The notes under the pieces are model-generated. The model did no database searches, was not told where the DNA came from, and worked only from the letters and a program-made list of their open reading frames with translations. Below, in pieces: positions 28,526-37,701 of a DNA stretch of 64,000 bases. The first letter of the stretch is position 1; the number at the start of each line of letters is the position of its first letter. The DNA comes from CAISCU01 sp051861545. GTDB taxonomy: Bacteria > Bacteroidota > Bacteroidia > UKL13-3. The stretch spans positions 22,888 to 86,887 of the forward strand of contig JBIMKP010000017.1 in the NCBI GenBank assembly GCA_051861545.1, written 5' to 3'. The position numbers and the translations under genes were made by a program.

Positions 28526-29242
28526 ATGGGAAAAGAAATACTACCGCACATTCTTTTGGTTGAAGATGAACTAACTTTAGCTGCACTATTAAAGGAAAAT
28601 CTTAAGCTAAGTGGTTACACTTCAAGACATTGTAAAGATGGTGAAGAAGGTTGGCAGACCTTTCAAAAAGAAAGATTTGATCTTTGCATTTTTGATGTAA
28701 ACATGCCCAAAAAAAATGGTTTTGAATTAGCTCGTTTGGTAAGAGAAAAAAATCAACACACACCAATTCTATTTTTAACTGCAAATTCTTCTGAAGAAGA
28801 TAAGTTAAAAGGATTTGAAATTGGAGCTGATGAATACATTACCAAACCATTCAGCACCCAAGAGTTACTTGCACGTATTAAGGTTATTCTTAAGAGAAGC
28901 CAAAATGCAGCAGCAGAACTTATTGTTCAGGAAGAAACTTACGAAATTGGTAATATGAAAGTTGATATTCCCAATCACATGTTGAGTTTTGGAGAAAATA
29001 TCAAAAAAATTAGCAATACTGAGGCTGATTTAATCAAACTCTTTATCAAAAATAAAAATCAGTTGATTTCCAGAAACAGCTTGTTATTAAATGTTTGGGG
29101 AAGAGATGATTTTTATACTGCAAGAAACCTTGATGTTTATATAAACAAACTAAGGAAACTAATAAAAGAAGATCCAAACCTTGAAATTATAAATGTTCAT
29201 GGTTCAGGATTTAAACTTGTAGAGAAAGAAAACGCTTCATAG
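28526..29242 (+). CDS. OmpR-family response regulator
   Basis: The 238-residue protein has a receiver domain (ILLVEDELTLAALL, phospho-acceptor D57 in CIFDVNMPKKNG, K107 in EYITKPFS). A winged-helix trans_reg_C domain at ~135-235 follows (TEADLIKLFIKNKNQLISR, then ARNLDVYINKLRKLI). It binds promoter DNA on phosphorylation. It is followed 57 bases later by a TPR histidine kinase on the same strand, its likely partner. About 200 bases of AT-rich DNA separate it from the divergent prenyltransferase gene; I saw no clear promoter box there. Confidence 0.93.
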   Translation: MGKEILPHILLVEDELTLAALLKENLKLSGYTSRHCKDGEEGWQTFQKERFDLCIFDVNMPKKNGFELARLVREKNQHTPILFLTANSSEEDKLKGFEIGADEYITKPFSTQELLARIKVILKRSQNAAAELIVQEETYEIGNMKVDIPNHMLSFGENIKKISNTEADLIKLFIKNKNQLISRNSLLLNVWGRDDFYTARNLDVYINKLRKLIKEDPNLEIINVHGSGFKLVEKENAS

Positions 29243-29299
29243 AAAAGCCCTTTCGTTTGGGTATTTTCGTAAATGTAATGCGCTGTTTTCTTCTTTTAC

Positions 29300-31327
29300 A
29301 TGAAACTTAATAATTTATATTTCATTTATGTAGTTCTAATACTGCTGTTTTGTGCTCCAAAAGTTTGGGCTGCGCAAGACAGCAGTTATAGTTCTAAGGC
29401 GCTGATGCTAATTAAAGAAGCTCGCCAGCTAAGTTTATCGCAGCCAAACCTTGCCTTAAAATCTCTTGATGAAGCATTAGAATACAGTGAAAAAGAGAAT
29501 GATGAAAACCTTCAAGCAGAAATTCTTCAACTACAAGGACAATACTTAATCAATCTTGGTAATTTTAATCTTTCAAGAGAAAAACTTCAAAAAGCTACAG
29601 CCTTCCACAACAAACATCAGAATTCAGAAAAAAAGGCCCAAAGTGCATATTTAATAGGAAAAACTTATCATGCACAAGGATATCATCCTGGGGCTGTAAA
29701 AAGCTATTTAGAAGCACTGAGATACTTCGAAACGAAAAATGATGCAAATGGACTTCTACAATGTTATACCGCTTTAGGTGATGTATATGCTAGAATGAAT
29801 TTGTTTAGTCAATCCATTGAATACAATCTAAAAGGATTAAAAATCATGGAAATTGAAAAAGATAAATTCAGGCAATTGGTGATGGTTGAAAATCTTGGAA
29901 CTATTTATCAAAATCAAAAAAATATCCCTAAAACAAAAGAATTTCTAAATAAAGCATTAAACATTTATAAGGAAATTGGAAACAAAGCGGGAGAAGCTAA
30001 TACACTTTTAAAACTCGCTGAAATTGCACTAAATCAAGATAATTTTAGTGAAGCAAAAAGTCTGTATACCCAATCATTAGGCATTGCACAAAAATTTAAA
30101 GCTCAAGCCTTAATTGCAGAAAACCTAAATGGATTAGCTAAAGTAAATTATCTACTAAAAGACTATGAAAGCTCAAGTTCGCAATACAGAACAGCTATTG
30201 AAATTTCTAAAACTGCCGGACTAAACATTGAACTTGATGAAGCATATCAGGGTTTAGCTTTATTGTATAAATCCTTAAACGACCAAAACAAATCTAAAGC
30301 CTTTGAAGCTTTAAGTAATGAAATTAAAGATTCAATATATAACGATTCAATCCTTAGAAAAACTTCAGATTTACAACTTTTATATGAATCAGAAAAAAAA
30401 CAAGCAGAGATTGAAATCTATAAAAAGAACGAACAATTAAACGAACTCAGCTTTAAAAAAGAAAGAGAACTAAGAAACTTCTTTACGGCCCTTTCTATTT
30501 TGTTTTTTATACTTATTGGTGTTTTTATTTATTTCATCACCCAGAATAGAAAAATCAATAAACAACTCAATAAACAGTACCAAGAATTACAAAACAAAAA
30601 CACAGCAATTGAACTCCAAAAAGAACAATTAACTCAGCTGAATGATGTAAAAGACAGATTTTTCTCCATTATTTCACACGATTTAAGAAATAGTTTAACT
30701 ACTACAAAACTGTATTTCGATTTGGTTTCTCATCCAGAATATAAATCCGAAAATCATCCAAAACTTACTAAAGAAATTGCATTTTCAGTTCAAAATACCA
30801 TTGATTTATTAGAAAATTTATTGGTTTGGGCTTCTGGTCAGATAAAAGGTATTCCAATGAAACCTGTAGTTTTAAATATGTACCAACTTACACAGGAAAA
30901 CATCAACTTGGTAACAGGTTCTGCAACTCAAAAAAGCATTCAAGTGTCGAATGATGTAGATGATTCTGCAATTGCATATGGAGATACCGATATGGTGAAT
31001 CTGGTATTAAGAAATTTACTATCGAATGCTGTAAAATTTACCCCTGAAAATGGGTATATTAATGTGCTAAGTGAAGAAGACAATGGTATTTTGAAAATAA
31101 TGGTAATTGATAATGGTGTGGGTATAAATCCTGAAAAATCAGCTGAACTATTTACTCAATATAGAAATACCAGTACAAAAGGAACAGGAAATGAAAAGGG
31201 AACGGGATTAGGATTGATGCTATGCAAAGAATTCATTGAAAAAAATAAGGGAAAAATTTGGGTTGAAAGTGAAGAAGGAAATGGTTCAGTTTTTTGTTTT
31301 ACTTTACCTGTTTCAAAACCTAATTAA
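29300..31327 (+). CDS. TPR-containing sensor histidine kinase
   Basis: The 675-residue protein has a signal peptide (ends near VWAAQ), then an extracytoplasmic array of about seven TPR repeats (~30-360) and a coiled segment. One membrane helix lies at ~391-413 (FFTALSILFFILIGVFIYFI). A dimerisation coiled coil leads to HisKA with FSIISHDLRNS (H460), followed by HATPase boxes NLLSNAVKFTPENG, DNGVGI and GTGLGLMLCKEF. The TPRs probably sense a protein or peptide in the periplasm and signal to the OmpR-type regulator upstream. The next gene starts directly after the stop (TAA-ATG). This layout is common in Bacteroidota. Confidence 0.92.
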   Translation: MKLNNLYFIYVVLILLFCAPKVWAAQDSSYSSKALMLIKEARQLSLSQPNLALKSLDEALEYSEKENDENLQAEILQLQGQYLINLGNFNLSREKLQKATAFHNKHQNSEKKAQSAYLIGKTYHAQGYHPGAVKSYLEALRYFETKNDANGLLQCYTALGDVYARMNLFSQSIEYNLKGLKIMEIEKDKFRQLVMVENLGTIYQNQKNIPKTKEFLNKALNIYKEIGNKAGEANTLLKLAEIALNQDNFSEAKSLYTQSLGIAQKFKAQALIAENLNGLAKVNYLLKDYESSSSQYRTAIEISKTAGLNIELDEAYQGLALLYKSLNDQNKSKAFEALSNEIKDSIYNDSILRKTSDLQLLYESEKKQAEIEIYKKNEQLNELSFKKERELRNFFTALSILFFILIGVFIYFITQNRKINKQLNKQYQELQNKNTAIELQKEQLTQLNDVKDRFFSIISHDLRNSLTTTKLYFDLVSHPEYKSENHPKLTKEIAFSVQNTIDLLENLLVWASGQIKGIPMKPVVLNMYQLTQENINLVTGSATQKSIQVSNDVDDSAIAYGDTDMVNLVLRNLLSNAVKFTPENGYINVLSEEDNGILKIMVIDNGVGINPEKSAELFTQYRNTSTKGTGNEKGTGLGLMLCKEFIEKNKGKIWVESEEGNGSVFCFTLPVSKPN

Positions 31328-32263
31328 ATGAAAACGAAATTCATTCTATTCGTTTTGTTTTTGGCTTTAAATCTTTTAACAAAACCTAGTTTAGGCCAAA
31401 CAGATTCGAGTTTTATTGAATTAGCAAAAACAGCATTAATAAACAAGAATTACAAAGATGTTATAGATTATTGTAACCAAGCATTAGCTCAAAATCCCAA
31501 ATCTGCTGAATCATACTATATCAAAGCCAAATGTAGGTTTGAGCAGAAATTATATATTGATGTTTTTAATGAAATAAATAAAGCCATTGCAAATCATGAG
31601 TGTTATGCAGAAGCATTTGCACTTAGAGCGGAAACATTTTATGAATTAAAGGATTTTCGCCAAGCACGAAAATCATTTTACCAAGCATTAGCCTGTAATA
31701 ACAAAGAAGCTATATATTATTTTAATATCGGAATATTAGAAACTAAGATTTACAAATGGAATTCTGCTATCGATAATTTCTCAAAAGCATTAAAGTATAA
31801 TCCTAGAAATAAGGAAACTTTTGAAAATAGAGCTTATGCTTATAGTATGATTGGGGAACATAAACTTGCCATCAATGATTATGATTCAATTCTAGCAATC
31901 GACTCTAAAAGAGATGATATTTTTGTTAAAAGAGGAATGGCCATGTTGGGCTTAAAACAATTCACTGCTAGTATTCCAATTTTTAGTCGAGCTATCAGAA
32001 TCAATCCCAAAAACCCACATGCATTTTATGGCAGAGGAAGAGCACAGTTTGAACTAAAAAAGTTTGAATTGGCTTTACTCAATTTTGATACAGCCATAAG
32101 TTTAAAACCCAATTTTGAAACAGCTATTTTTATTCATGCCGTAACCTTACTCGAAATCAACCCAAAAGAAAACAAAATACAAGCCTGCGAAGAGTTTAAA
32201 GAATCAGCCAAATTAGGTTTTGGAAACTCTTGGGATTATATAAGGAAGTACTGTGAGTACTAA
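31328..32263 (+). CDS. Secreted TPR-repeat protein
   Basis: The 311-residue protein has a signal peptide (MKTKFILFVLFLALNLLTKP, cleaved near LGQ). About seven TPR repeats fill the rest (AESYYIKAKCRFEQKLY, AEAFALRAETFYELKDF, AIYYFNIGILE, PHAFYGRGRAQFELKKF). TPRs are protein-docking modules, so it may be a periplasmic partner of the TPR kinase, with which it abuts head to tail without a gap. No enzyme motif is present. A terminator follows directly after the stop. Confidence 0.88.
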   Translation: MKTKFILFVLFLALNLLTKPSLGQTDSSFIELAKTALINKNYKDVIDYCNQALAQNPKSAESYYIKAKCRFEQKLYIDVFNEINKAIANHECYAEAFALRAETFYELKDFRQARKSFYQALACNNKEAIYYFNIGILETKIYKWNSAIDNFSKALKYNPRNKETFENRAYAYSMIGEHKLAINDYDSILAIDSKRDDIFVKRGMAMLGLKQFTASIPIFSRAIRINPKNPHAFYGRGRAQFELKKFELALLNFDTAISLKPNFETAIFIHAVTLLEINPKENKIQACEEFKESAKLGFGNSWDYIRKYCEY

Positions 32264-32264
32264 C

Positions 32265-32295
32265 AAAAAAGGGAACCAATTTGGCTCCCTTTTTT
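32265..32295. terminator. Bidirectional terminator between convergent genes
   Basis: AAAAAAGGGA (32265-32274) pairs with TCCCTTTTTT (32286-32295), and an inner CC/GG pair closes the loop. The A- and T-runs let it serve both the TPR operon and the leftward gene at 32313. Confidence 0.85.
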
Positions 32296-32312
32296 GATTG
32301 AATTTCTTCAAA

Positions 32313-32606
32313 CTATTTTTCTTCTTTAGTAGCTTCTGCTTTTGAAGAACCGTGACTGCAGCAAGATTTTTTCTCGCTTGTTCCGCATGATTTGCTGTCT
32401 TTTTTATCAGAACATGCTTTAGCATCTTTTTTCTTAGATTTTTTTTCTTTCTCAGGTTTTGATTCAGCTGCTGCAGCATCTGGAACATCAGCAACTACTG
32501 CTGTTGCTGTAGGAGCATTAGCTACTGCTGGCTTAGCTGGAGTTTGTGCATTAGCACCAAGTAACATAAAAGCTGCAAATGCAGCGGTTAAAATTAATTT
32601 CTTCAT
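32313..32606 (-). CDS. Small secreted Ala/Lys-rich protein with C-terminal cysteine cluster
   Basis: The 97-residue protein has a clear signal peptide (MKKLILTAAFAAFMLLGANAQ). A disordered Ala/Pro/Val stretch follows, then a strongly basic EKEKKSKKKDAKA segment and a tail with four cysteines (KACSDKKDSKSCGTS, KKSCCSHGSS). I do not recognise the family. The Cys/His tail could bind metal, but this is inference. It is monocistronic, with its own terminator shared with the convergent TPR operon. A 93-codon frame overlapping it on the same strand is a shadow. Confidence 0.8.
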   Translation of the reverse strand: MKKLILTAAFAAFMLLGANAQTPAKPAVANAPTATAVVADVPDAAAAESKPEKEKKSKKKDAKACSDKKDSKSCGTSEKKSCCSHGSSKAEATKEEK

Positions 32607-32686
32607 ATATTTAAGTTTTGTTTATTTTATGATAACGAATCTACTACAAAAACAATGCTAAAAAAATGATTTCCAACGACTATTTG

Positions 32687-33340
32687 TTAAATTTCTGCTA
32701 AAATTGTTCTTCCACCCTTTACTTTTTGGTTCAATTCAACCTTAACTTTTGCATCTAATGGCAGAAAAATATCAACTCTTGAACCAAATTTAATAAAACC
32801 CATTTCACCACCTTGTTTGGCTGCTTGACCTTCTTTTACATACCAAACAATTCTTTTGGCCAATGCACCAGCAATCTGGCGAAATAATACCTGAACACCA
32901 TTACTTTTCTCAATAACAGTTGTAGTTCTTTCGTTTTCGGTTGAACTTTTTGGATGCCAAGCTACTAGATATTTACCAGGATGATATTTAAAGTACTTTA
33001 CAATTCCTGATATTGGATTTCTATTTACATGCACATTAAATGGACTCATAAAAACAGAAACCTGTAATCTTTTCCCCTTGAAAAATTCATCTTCATCAAC
33101 CTCTTCAATTACCACTACTTTACCATCAGCCGGCGAAATAACAAGATTCTCACCCTCTGTAACTTGAATAGATGGATTTCTAAAAAACTGAAGTACAATA
33201 ATTAAAAGTACCAATGAAATGAACAAAACAATATTCTGCAACCAAACCATATCTGGCAGAAACTGAATAATTGGGAAATTGATGATTCCAAGAACCAATA
33301 ATGTAATAAAAATAGTTGCTTTACCTTCTCTATGTAGCAT
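32687..33340 (-). CDS. psd: Phosphatidylserine decarboxylase, short form
   Basis: This 217-residue enzyme decarboxylates phosphatidylserine to phosphatidylethanolamine in the inner membrane. It has two N-terminal membrane helices, the conserved FMSPFNVHVNRNPISG and HPKSSTENERTT motifs, and the self-cleavage GS site in FIKFGSRVDIF near residue 185, where the Ser becomes the pyruvoyl group. The start is the ATG at 33340: the frame reaches a GTG at 33379, but that lies inside the terminator of the upstream gene and cannot be translated sensibly. The length matches the short archaeal/Bacteroidota type rather than the E. coli form. CdsA, an earlier step of the same pathway, is two genes upstream. 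Confidence 0.95.
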   Translation of the reverse strand: MLHREGKATIFITLLVLGIINFPIIQFLPDMVWLQNIVLFISLVLLIIVLQFFRNPSIQVTEGENLVISPADGKVVVIEEVDEDEFFKGKRLQVSVFMSPFNVHVNRNPISGIVKYFKYHPGKYLVAWHPKSSTENERTTTVIEKSNGVQVLFRQIAGALAKRIVWYVKEGQAAKQGGEMGFIKFGSRVDIFLPLDAKVKVELNQKVKGGRTILAEI

Positions 33341-33352
33341 GTATATAATATT

Positions 33353-33384
33353 AAAAAAACGCAGTGCACTTTCGTGCACTGCGT
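33353..33384 (-). terminator. Rho-independent terminator of glutamate dehydrogenase
   Basis: CGCAGTGCAC (33360-33369) pairs perfectly with GTGCACTGCG (33374-33383) around a four-base loop. The A7 at 33353-33359 becomes a T7 run on the minus strand. It separates glutamate dehydrogenase from psd and rules out the upstream GTG start for psd. Confidence 0.92.
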
Positions 33385-33409
33385 AACAAAAATAAATTAA
33401 AATTCAGGA

Positions 33410-34687
33410 TTATAAGCCAAACTTGCCACGAAGTTTCTCAACTTCAGCAACTTTTTCGATGGCAACAACATAAGCTGCAATACGCATGCTGATATTGTAT
33501 TTCTGTGAAGCAGCATAAACTCCTTCAAAAGCTGTTTTCATCACACGGTCGGCACGACGATATACACGCTCTTCTGTCCAGAAGTAACCCAAACGGTTTT
33601 GAACCCACTCGAAATAACTTACTGTAACACCACCTGCATTAGCCAAAATATCAGGAACAACCATGATACCTTTTCTATTTAAAATTTCATCAGCACTTGC
33701 AGAAGTTGGGCCATTAGCACCTTCTACAATCATTTTAGCTTTGATTCTATCAGCATTTTCTTCGTTGATTTGGTCTTCCATAGCGGCAGGAACCAATACA
33801 TCAACTTCTAATTCCAATAATTCTGCGTTAGTAATTTTACGTCCTGCAGTAAATCCTTCTAAAGTGCCTTTATTTCCGTCTCTATAAGCAATTGCTTCTT
33901 CAACATTAATTCCGTTTTCATTGTAGTATGCGCCGCTAACATCAGAAATAGCCACAACTTTCATTCCTTGTGAAGCCAATAATTTAGCAGAAATACTTCC
34001 TACATTACCAAAACCTTGAACAGCAGTTGTAGCGCCAATAGGACTAATTCCTAATTTAGATAAGGCAGAACGGGTTGAAACCATTACACCACGACCAGTA
34101 GCTTCTACACGACCTAATGAACCTCCTAAAACAATTGGCTTACCAGTTACTACTGCTGGAGTGGAATGTCCTACCAATTTTGAATATTCATCCATAATCC
34201 AAGCCATTTCCTGAGGACCAGTTCCCATATCAGGAGCAGGAATATCTTTATCAGGACCAAATACATCAACCATTAAATCTGTATAAGATCTGGTTAATCT
34301 CTCTAATTCCCCTTTGCTCATGCTACGAGGGTCGCATTTGATACCACCTTTACCACCGCCGTAAGGAATTCCTACAACAGCGCATTTCCAAGTCATCCAT
34401 GCAGCCAAAGCTTTCACTTCGTCTAAATGAACATCCATAGAATAACGAATACCTCCTTTTGAAGGACCAAGATTTGCATTGTGTACAACCCTGAAACCTT
34501 CGAAAACGCGAACTTTTCCGTCGTCCATTGTTACCGGAATATTCACAATTACTGCCTTTTGTGGGGCAATCAAAACGTTGTAATCGCTCTCATCCAATCC
34601 GATGATTTTAGCTGCTACGTCGAAACGTTTTTTCATAGACTCGAAAGGATTTTCGGAGCTATGTTTAATCACATTGTCACCTGCCAT
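33410..34687 (-). CDS. Glutamate dehydrogenase (Glu/Leu/Phe/Val family)
   Basis: This 425-residue enzyme interconverts glutamate and 2-oxoglutarate plus ammonia using NAD(P). Visible motifs are GPSKGGIRY (75-83), the catalytic-Lys loop YGGGKGGIKCDP (109-120, K113), the PAPDMGTGPQEM segment with the catalytic Asp, and the Rossmann GFGNVGS in the C-terminal domain. The length suits the hexameric class. Several members of this family act on other amino acids, so the substrate is probable rather than proven. It stands alone, with a candidate -7 box upstream and a strong terminator after it. Confidence 0.93.
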   Translation of the reverse strand: MAGDNVIKHSSENPFESMKKRFDVAAKIIGLDESDYNVLIAPQKAVIVNIPVTMDDGKVRVFEGFRVVHNANLGPSKGGIRYSMDVHLDEVKALAAWMTWKCAVVGIPYGGGKGGIKCDPRSMSKGELERLTRSYTDLMVDVFGPDKDIPAPDMGTGPQEMAWIMDEYSKLVGHSTPAVVTGKPIVLGGSLGRVEATGRGVMVSTRSALSKLGISPIGATTAVQGFGNVGSISAKLLASQGMKVVAISDVSGAYYNENGINVEEAIAYRDGNKGTLEGFTAGRKITNAELLELEVDVLVPAAMEDQINEENADRIKAKMIVEGANGPTSASADEILNRKGIMVVPDILANAGGVTVSYFEWVQNRLGYFWTEERVYRRADRVMKTAFEGVYAASQKYNISMRIAAYVVAIEKVAEVEKLRGKFGL

Positions 34688-34715
34688 TGCTAGATTTTTT
34701 TAATGAAAAATTTGA

Positions 34716-34723
34716 CAAACTTA
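34716..34723 (-). promoter_or_regulatory. Candidate -7 box of glutamate dehydrogenase
   Basis: The minus strand reads TAAGTTTG, an exact TAnnTTTG match 28 bases upstream of the ATG at 34687. The implied leader is about 22 bases. No -33 box stands out. Confidence 0.4.
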
Positions 34724-34757
34724 ATTGAAATTCTCAAAAATGCTAAGAACTTCCTAT

Positions 34758-35570
34758 TTATATACTAAGTAATAAGTAAAAGTAAACTGCCGGAGCCGAA
34801 ATAAAAACCCCGTCAAATCTATCCAAAACACCTCCGTGCCCTGGTAAAATACTTCCACTATCTTTTATCCCAATATTTCTTTTTAGTAAAGATTCTGTTA
34901 AATCTCCCAAAGTACCAAAAACTACAACTATTCCTCCAATTACCATCCATTCTACCGAACTCAAATCGTTCCAAAACAATGAAAGAACATAACCCATTCC
35001 CATTGTTAAAAATAAAGAACCTATTCCTCCCTCCCACGATTTCTTAGGACTAATTCTCTCGAACAATCTGTTTTTCCCAAATTTTACTCCAACTAAATAT
35101 GCAAAAGTATCACTGCTCCATTGTAAAATAAAAAAGCCTAACGGTAAGGTATAACTATACGATAATGAATTAAAATACCCAAAATCTGCCAACATACTTA
35201 ATGGAAAACTAATATAAATAATCCCTAAAAGCTGAAAAGCTAATGTTTCAAATTCACGCCCATTATTCTCAAATAATTTAACAATAAACAAAGTAAGGAA
35301 AACAGGAATTAAATGGTAAAACCATGCCAATGGCAAACCTTCTTTAATAATAAATGCAAACATTATATTAATTACTGAACCTGCTATTACTCCAAGGTAT
35401 TTTTCAATCCACGATTTATCGGGCAACATCAATTCAAAAAACTCAAGTAAACACAAAAAGTTAATCACAAATAATAGGATGAAAAAACTCCATTCGTTGA
35501 ACATCGTCCCTCCTACCATCGCCAAAACAAAAACTGAACCCGTAAGCGCCCTTTGCCAAAAATTACTCAT
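34758..35570 (-). CDS. cdsA: Phosphatidate cytidylyltransferase
   Basis: The 270-residue integral membrane enzyme makes CDP-diacylglycerol from phosphatidate and CTP, the precursor of all phospholipid head groups. About seven membrane helices are visible. The CDS signature is present: SPKKSWEGG followed by DLTESLLKRNIGIKDSG and LPGHGGVLDRFDG (the S/D/D metal- and phosphate-binding region). Start and length are normal. It is close to psd, which acts later on phosphatidylserine; the intervening synthase gene (pssA) is not here. No terminator is visible before glutamate dehydrogenase, 70 bases downstream. Confidence 0.95.
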   Translation of the reverse strand: MSNFWQRALTGSVFVLAMVGGTMFNEWSFFILLFVINFLCLLEFFELMLPDKSWIEKYLGVIAGSVINIMFAFIIKEGLPLAWFYHLIPVFLTLFIVKLFENNGREFETLAFQLLGIIYISFPLSMLADFGYFNSLSYSYTLPLGFFILQWSSDTFAYLVGVKFGKNRLFERISPKKSWEGGIGSLFLTMGMGYVLSLFWNDLSSVEWMVIGGIVVVFGTLGDLTESLLKRNIGIKDSGSILPGHGGVLDRFDGVFISAPAVYFYLLLSI

Positions 35571-35703
35571 ATAAATTATGATTTTTAACTATCGGAAAAT
35601 TTAATCCCAATATTTTTCATAGTACAATGATGGTTTTAATTCTTTCAACAACCAAAAGGGTTTTCACCAATAAAAAAGTACAATGTATGATGATTTGAAC
35701 ACT

Positions 35704-36654
35704 CTATTCAAATATTTGCTCTTGTAATGTTCTGATTTGTAATCTACTCATCCATAAAACCAATCCTAACGATGCCAAAACACTAATAATTGAAACATAA
35801 ATAGGAAAATGGTATTCATCACTAAATATAACTACGTCCTTATACATATCAGACAAAACAAAGGCCAAAAGCGCCAAACCGTTGTTCACAAAATGCGCTA
35901 TCACAACTACCCAGATATTACCCGAATACAAATACAAATAACCCAATAAAGCGCCTAAAACAACTCGCGGAATAAATCCATAAAACTGCCCATGAATTCC
36001 ACTAAAAACAATAGCTGTAAACCAAATAGCAATATGCGGATTGTAAAAACATTGACGAGCAAAATTTTGAACAACTCCTCTGAAAAAGAATTCTTCTGCT
36101 ATGGCTGGTAACAAGGCAACAACTACTAAATTCATAAAAAACTGAGCAGGACTATTTGTAATCACCAAAATCTCTGTAAGCTTTTTGGCCTGCTCTTCCA
36201 TGTTTCTAATCGATAATTCAAAATCTGCCATCGATGCTGGAAATTTAATAGCTTGATTTAGCTCACTTATCCACGAAATCATTGGCATACTAACAATAAT
36301 CATTAATGGTGCAAACAACAAATAATACGCCTTAAAGGGCTGAGTCATTTTAATATACGTTGGTGCAAACTTGCCAATCGCTTTTGGAAACAATAATGAT
36401 GGAACTAAAAATGTTCCAATAGAACCCGCTATCGCTTGAAAAACCAATAAGGCGTTTCTTGAATTGGAATCTGTTTTGGCATTTTGCATCAAATCATACA
36501 ATTTCATCATATCAACTCCAAAAATCATTTTGCTGATAAAAATTCCTGCAAAAGAAAAAACCGATGCAAATACAAGCACCATTCCCATGAGAATGAATGA
36601 CCTGCTTAAAAAGAATAAGTATCGGTTGCTACTAAAAATGGTGATTTCAGACAT
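35704..36654 (-). CDS. CPBP-family intramembrane metalloprotease
   Basis: The 316-residue protein has about eight membrane helices. The CPBP/Abi (CAAX protease-like) motifs are present: AEEFFFRGVVQ with the Glu-Glu pair and Arg, a later FSGIHG, and HFVNNG for metal binding. Members cleave membrane-embedded peptides; some mature prenylated proteins or peptides. The target is unknown here. The ATG at 36654 is used, since the frame's upstream extension begins at a TTG. It is divergent from dusB across ~37 bases, so the promoters must overlap. Confidence 0.88.
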   Translation of the reverse strand: MSEITIFSSNRYLFFLSRSFILMGMVLVFASVFSFAGIFISKMIFGVDMMKLYDLMQNAKTDSNSRNALLVFQAIAGSIGTFLVPSLLFPKAIGKFAPTYIKMTQPFKAYYLLFAPLMIIVSMPMISWISELNQAIKFPASMADFELSIRNMEEQAKKLTEILVITNSPAQFFMNLVVVALLPAIAEEFFFRGVVQNFARQCFYNPHIAIWFTAIVFSGIHGQFYGFIPRVVLGALLGYLYLYSGNIWVVVIAHFVNNGLALLAFVLSDMYKDVVIFSDEYHFPIYVSIISVLASLGLVLWMSRLQIRTLQEQIFE

Positions 36655-36659
36655 CTTCT

Positions 36660-36667
36660 TATATTTG
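36660..36667 (+). promoter_or_regulatory. Candidate -7 box of dusB
   Basis: TATATTTG matches TAnnTTTG exactly, 24 bases before the GTG at 36692, implying a leader of about 19 bases. It sits in the 37-base gap between divergent genes. No good -33 box is visible. Confidence 0.4.
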
Positions 36668-36691
36668 TGCCGCAATATACAAAGCGTTTAG

Positions 36692-37684
36692 GTGGTAAAA
36701 ATCGGAAATATTGATTTGGGAGAATTTCCTCTCCTTTTAGCTCCAATGGAGGATGTTAGTGATCCTCCGTTCAGAGCCGTGTGTAAAACAGAGGGCGCAG
36801 ACCTTATGTACACTGAGTTTATCTCTTCTGAAGGGCTCATTCGTGATGCCATCAAAAGTAAAATGAAACTCGATATTTTTGATTATGAACGCCCAATCGG
36901 TATCCAAATTTTTGGCGGCGATGAGGAAGCTATGACAATGGCAACCCAAATTGTTGATGCAACCGGACCCGATTTGGTTGACATTAATTTTGGTTGTCCT
37001 GTAAAAAAAGTGGTTTGCAAAGGTGCCGGTGCCGGAATTTTAAAAGATGTGCCTAAAATGGTGCAATTAACTGCTGCGGTGGTTAAATCTACCAAATTAC
37101 CAGTTACAGTAAAAACCCGTTTGGGTTGGGACGATAACAGCATTAATATCCTCGAAGTGGCAGAAAGGTTGCAGGATGTAGGCATTCAAGCGCTTACTAT
37201 TCATGGCAGAACCCGCGCACAAATGTACAAAGGTCATGCAGATTGGACCCTCATGACCAAAGTGAAAGAAAATCCTAGAATCAAAATTCCAATTTTTGGT
37301 AATGGCGATATCGATTCTCCTGAAAAAGCGCTTCTCTATAAAAATACTTATGGCGTAGATGGCATCATGATTGGACGTGCAGCTATTGGATATCCTTGGA
37401 TTTTCAGAGAAATCAAACACTTCTTTGCAAGCGGCGAACACCTCGCTCCGCCCACCATCGACGAAAGAGTGAATACCTGCAGAACCCACTTGACTAAATC
37501 GGTTGAATGGAAAGGTAATTGGGCTGGAATTGTAGAAATGCGTCCACATTATAGCCACTATTTCAAAGGCCTCGATCATTTCAAAAGCTTTAGAACTCGT
37601 TTGGTCATGGCAGAAAAATTCGAGGATGTTCTACAAATCCTTGATGAAATCTCTATTCACTACAACCAATTAGCTTTGGTATAA
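36692..37684 (+). CDS. dusB: tRNA-dihydrouridine synthase (DusB-like)
   Basis: This 330-residue FMN enzyme reduces specific uridines in the tRNA D-loop. Motifs are APMEDVSDPPFR at the FMN site, DINFGCPVKKV with the catalytic Cys C102, TVKTRLGWDD, TIHGRTRAQMYKG and GNGDIDSPEKA/GIMIGRAAIGYPWIF for phosphate binding. The start is a GTG at 36692: there is no upstream ATG in frame, and later ATGs would remove the first beta strand. The position of the -7 box at 36660 supports this. A 160-codon antisense frame inside the gene is a shadow. Confidence 0.94.
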   Translation: MVKIGNIDLGEFPLLLAPMEDVSDPPFRAVCKTEGADLMYTEFISSEGLIRDAIKSKMKLDIFDYERPIGIQIFGGDEEAMTMATQIVDATGPDLVDINFGCPVKKVVCKGAGAGILKDVPKMVQLTAAVVKSTKLPVTVKTRLGWDDNSINILEVAERLQDVGIQALTIHGRTRAQMYKGHADWTLMTKVKENPRIKIPIFGNGDIDSPEKALLYKNTYGVDGIMIGRAAIGYPWIFREIKHFFASGEHLAPPTIDERVNTCRTHLTKSVEWKGNWAGIVEMRPHYSHYFKGLDHFKSFRTRLVMAEKFEDVLQILDEISIHYNQLALV

Positions 37685-37701
37685 AAAGCATATTTCTTTT
37701 T

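Noticed and set aside
29243..29299. Possible attenuator between the response regulator and the TPR kinase
   Set aside because: The only pairing (about four bases of GCCC/GGGT) is too weak to support a hairpin.
32213..32494. 93-codon frame overlapping the small secreted Cys protein
   Set aside because: It is the same strand in another frame, crosses the terminator at 32265, and has a Gln/Lys-rich composition typical of a frame-shifted reading of the real gene.
37097..37579. 160-codon open frame antisense to the dihydrouridine synthase gene
   Set aside because: It lies entirely inside a well-supported gene, has no start signal, and its product has no domain-like features.
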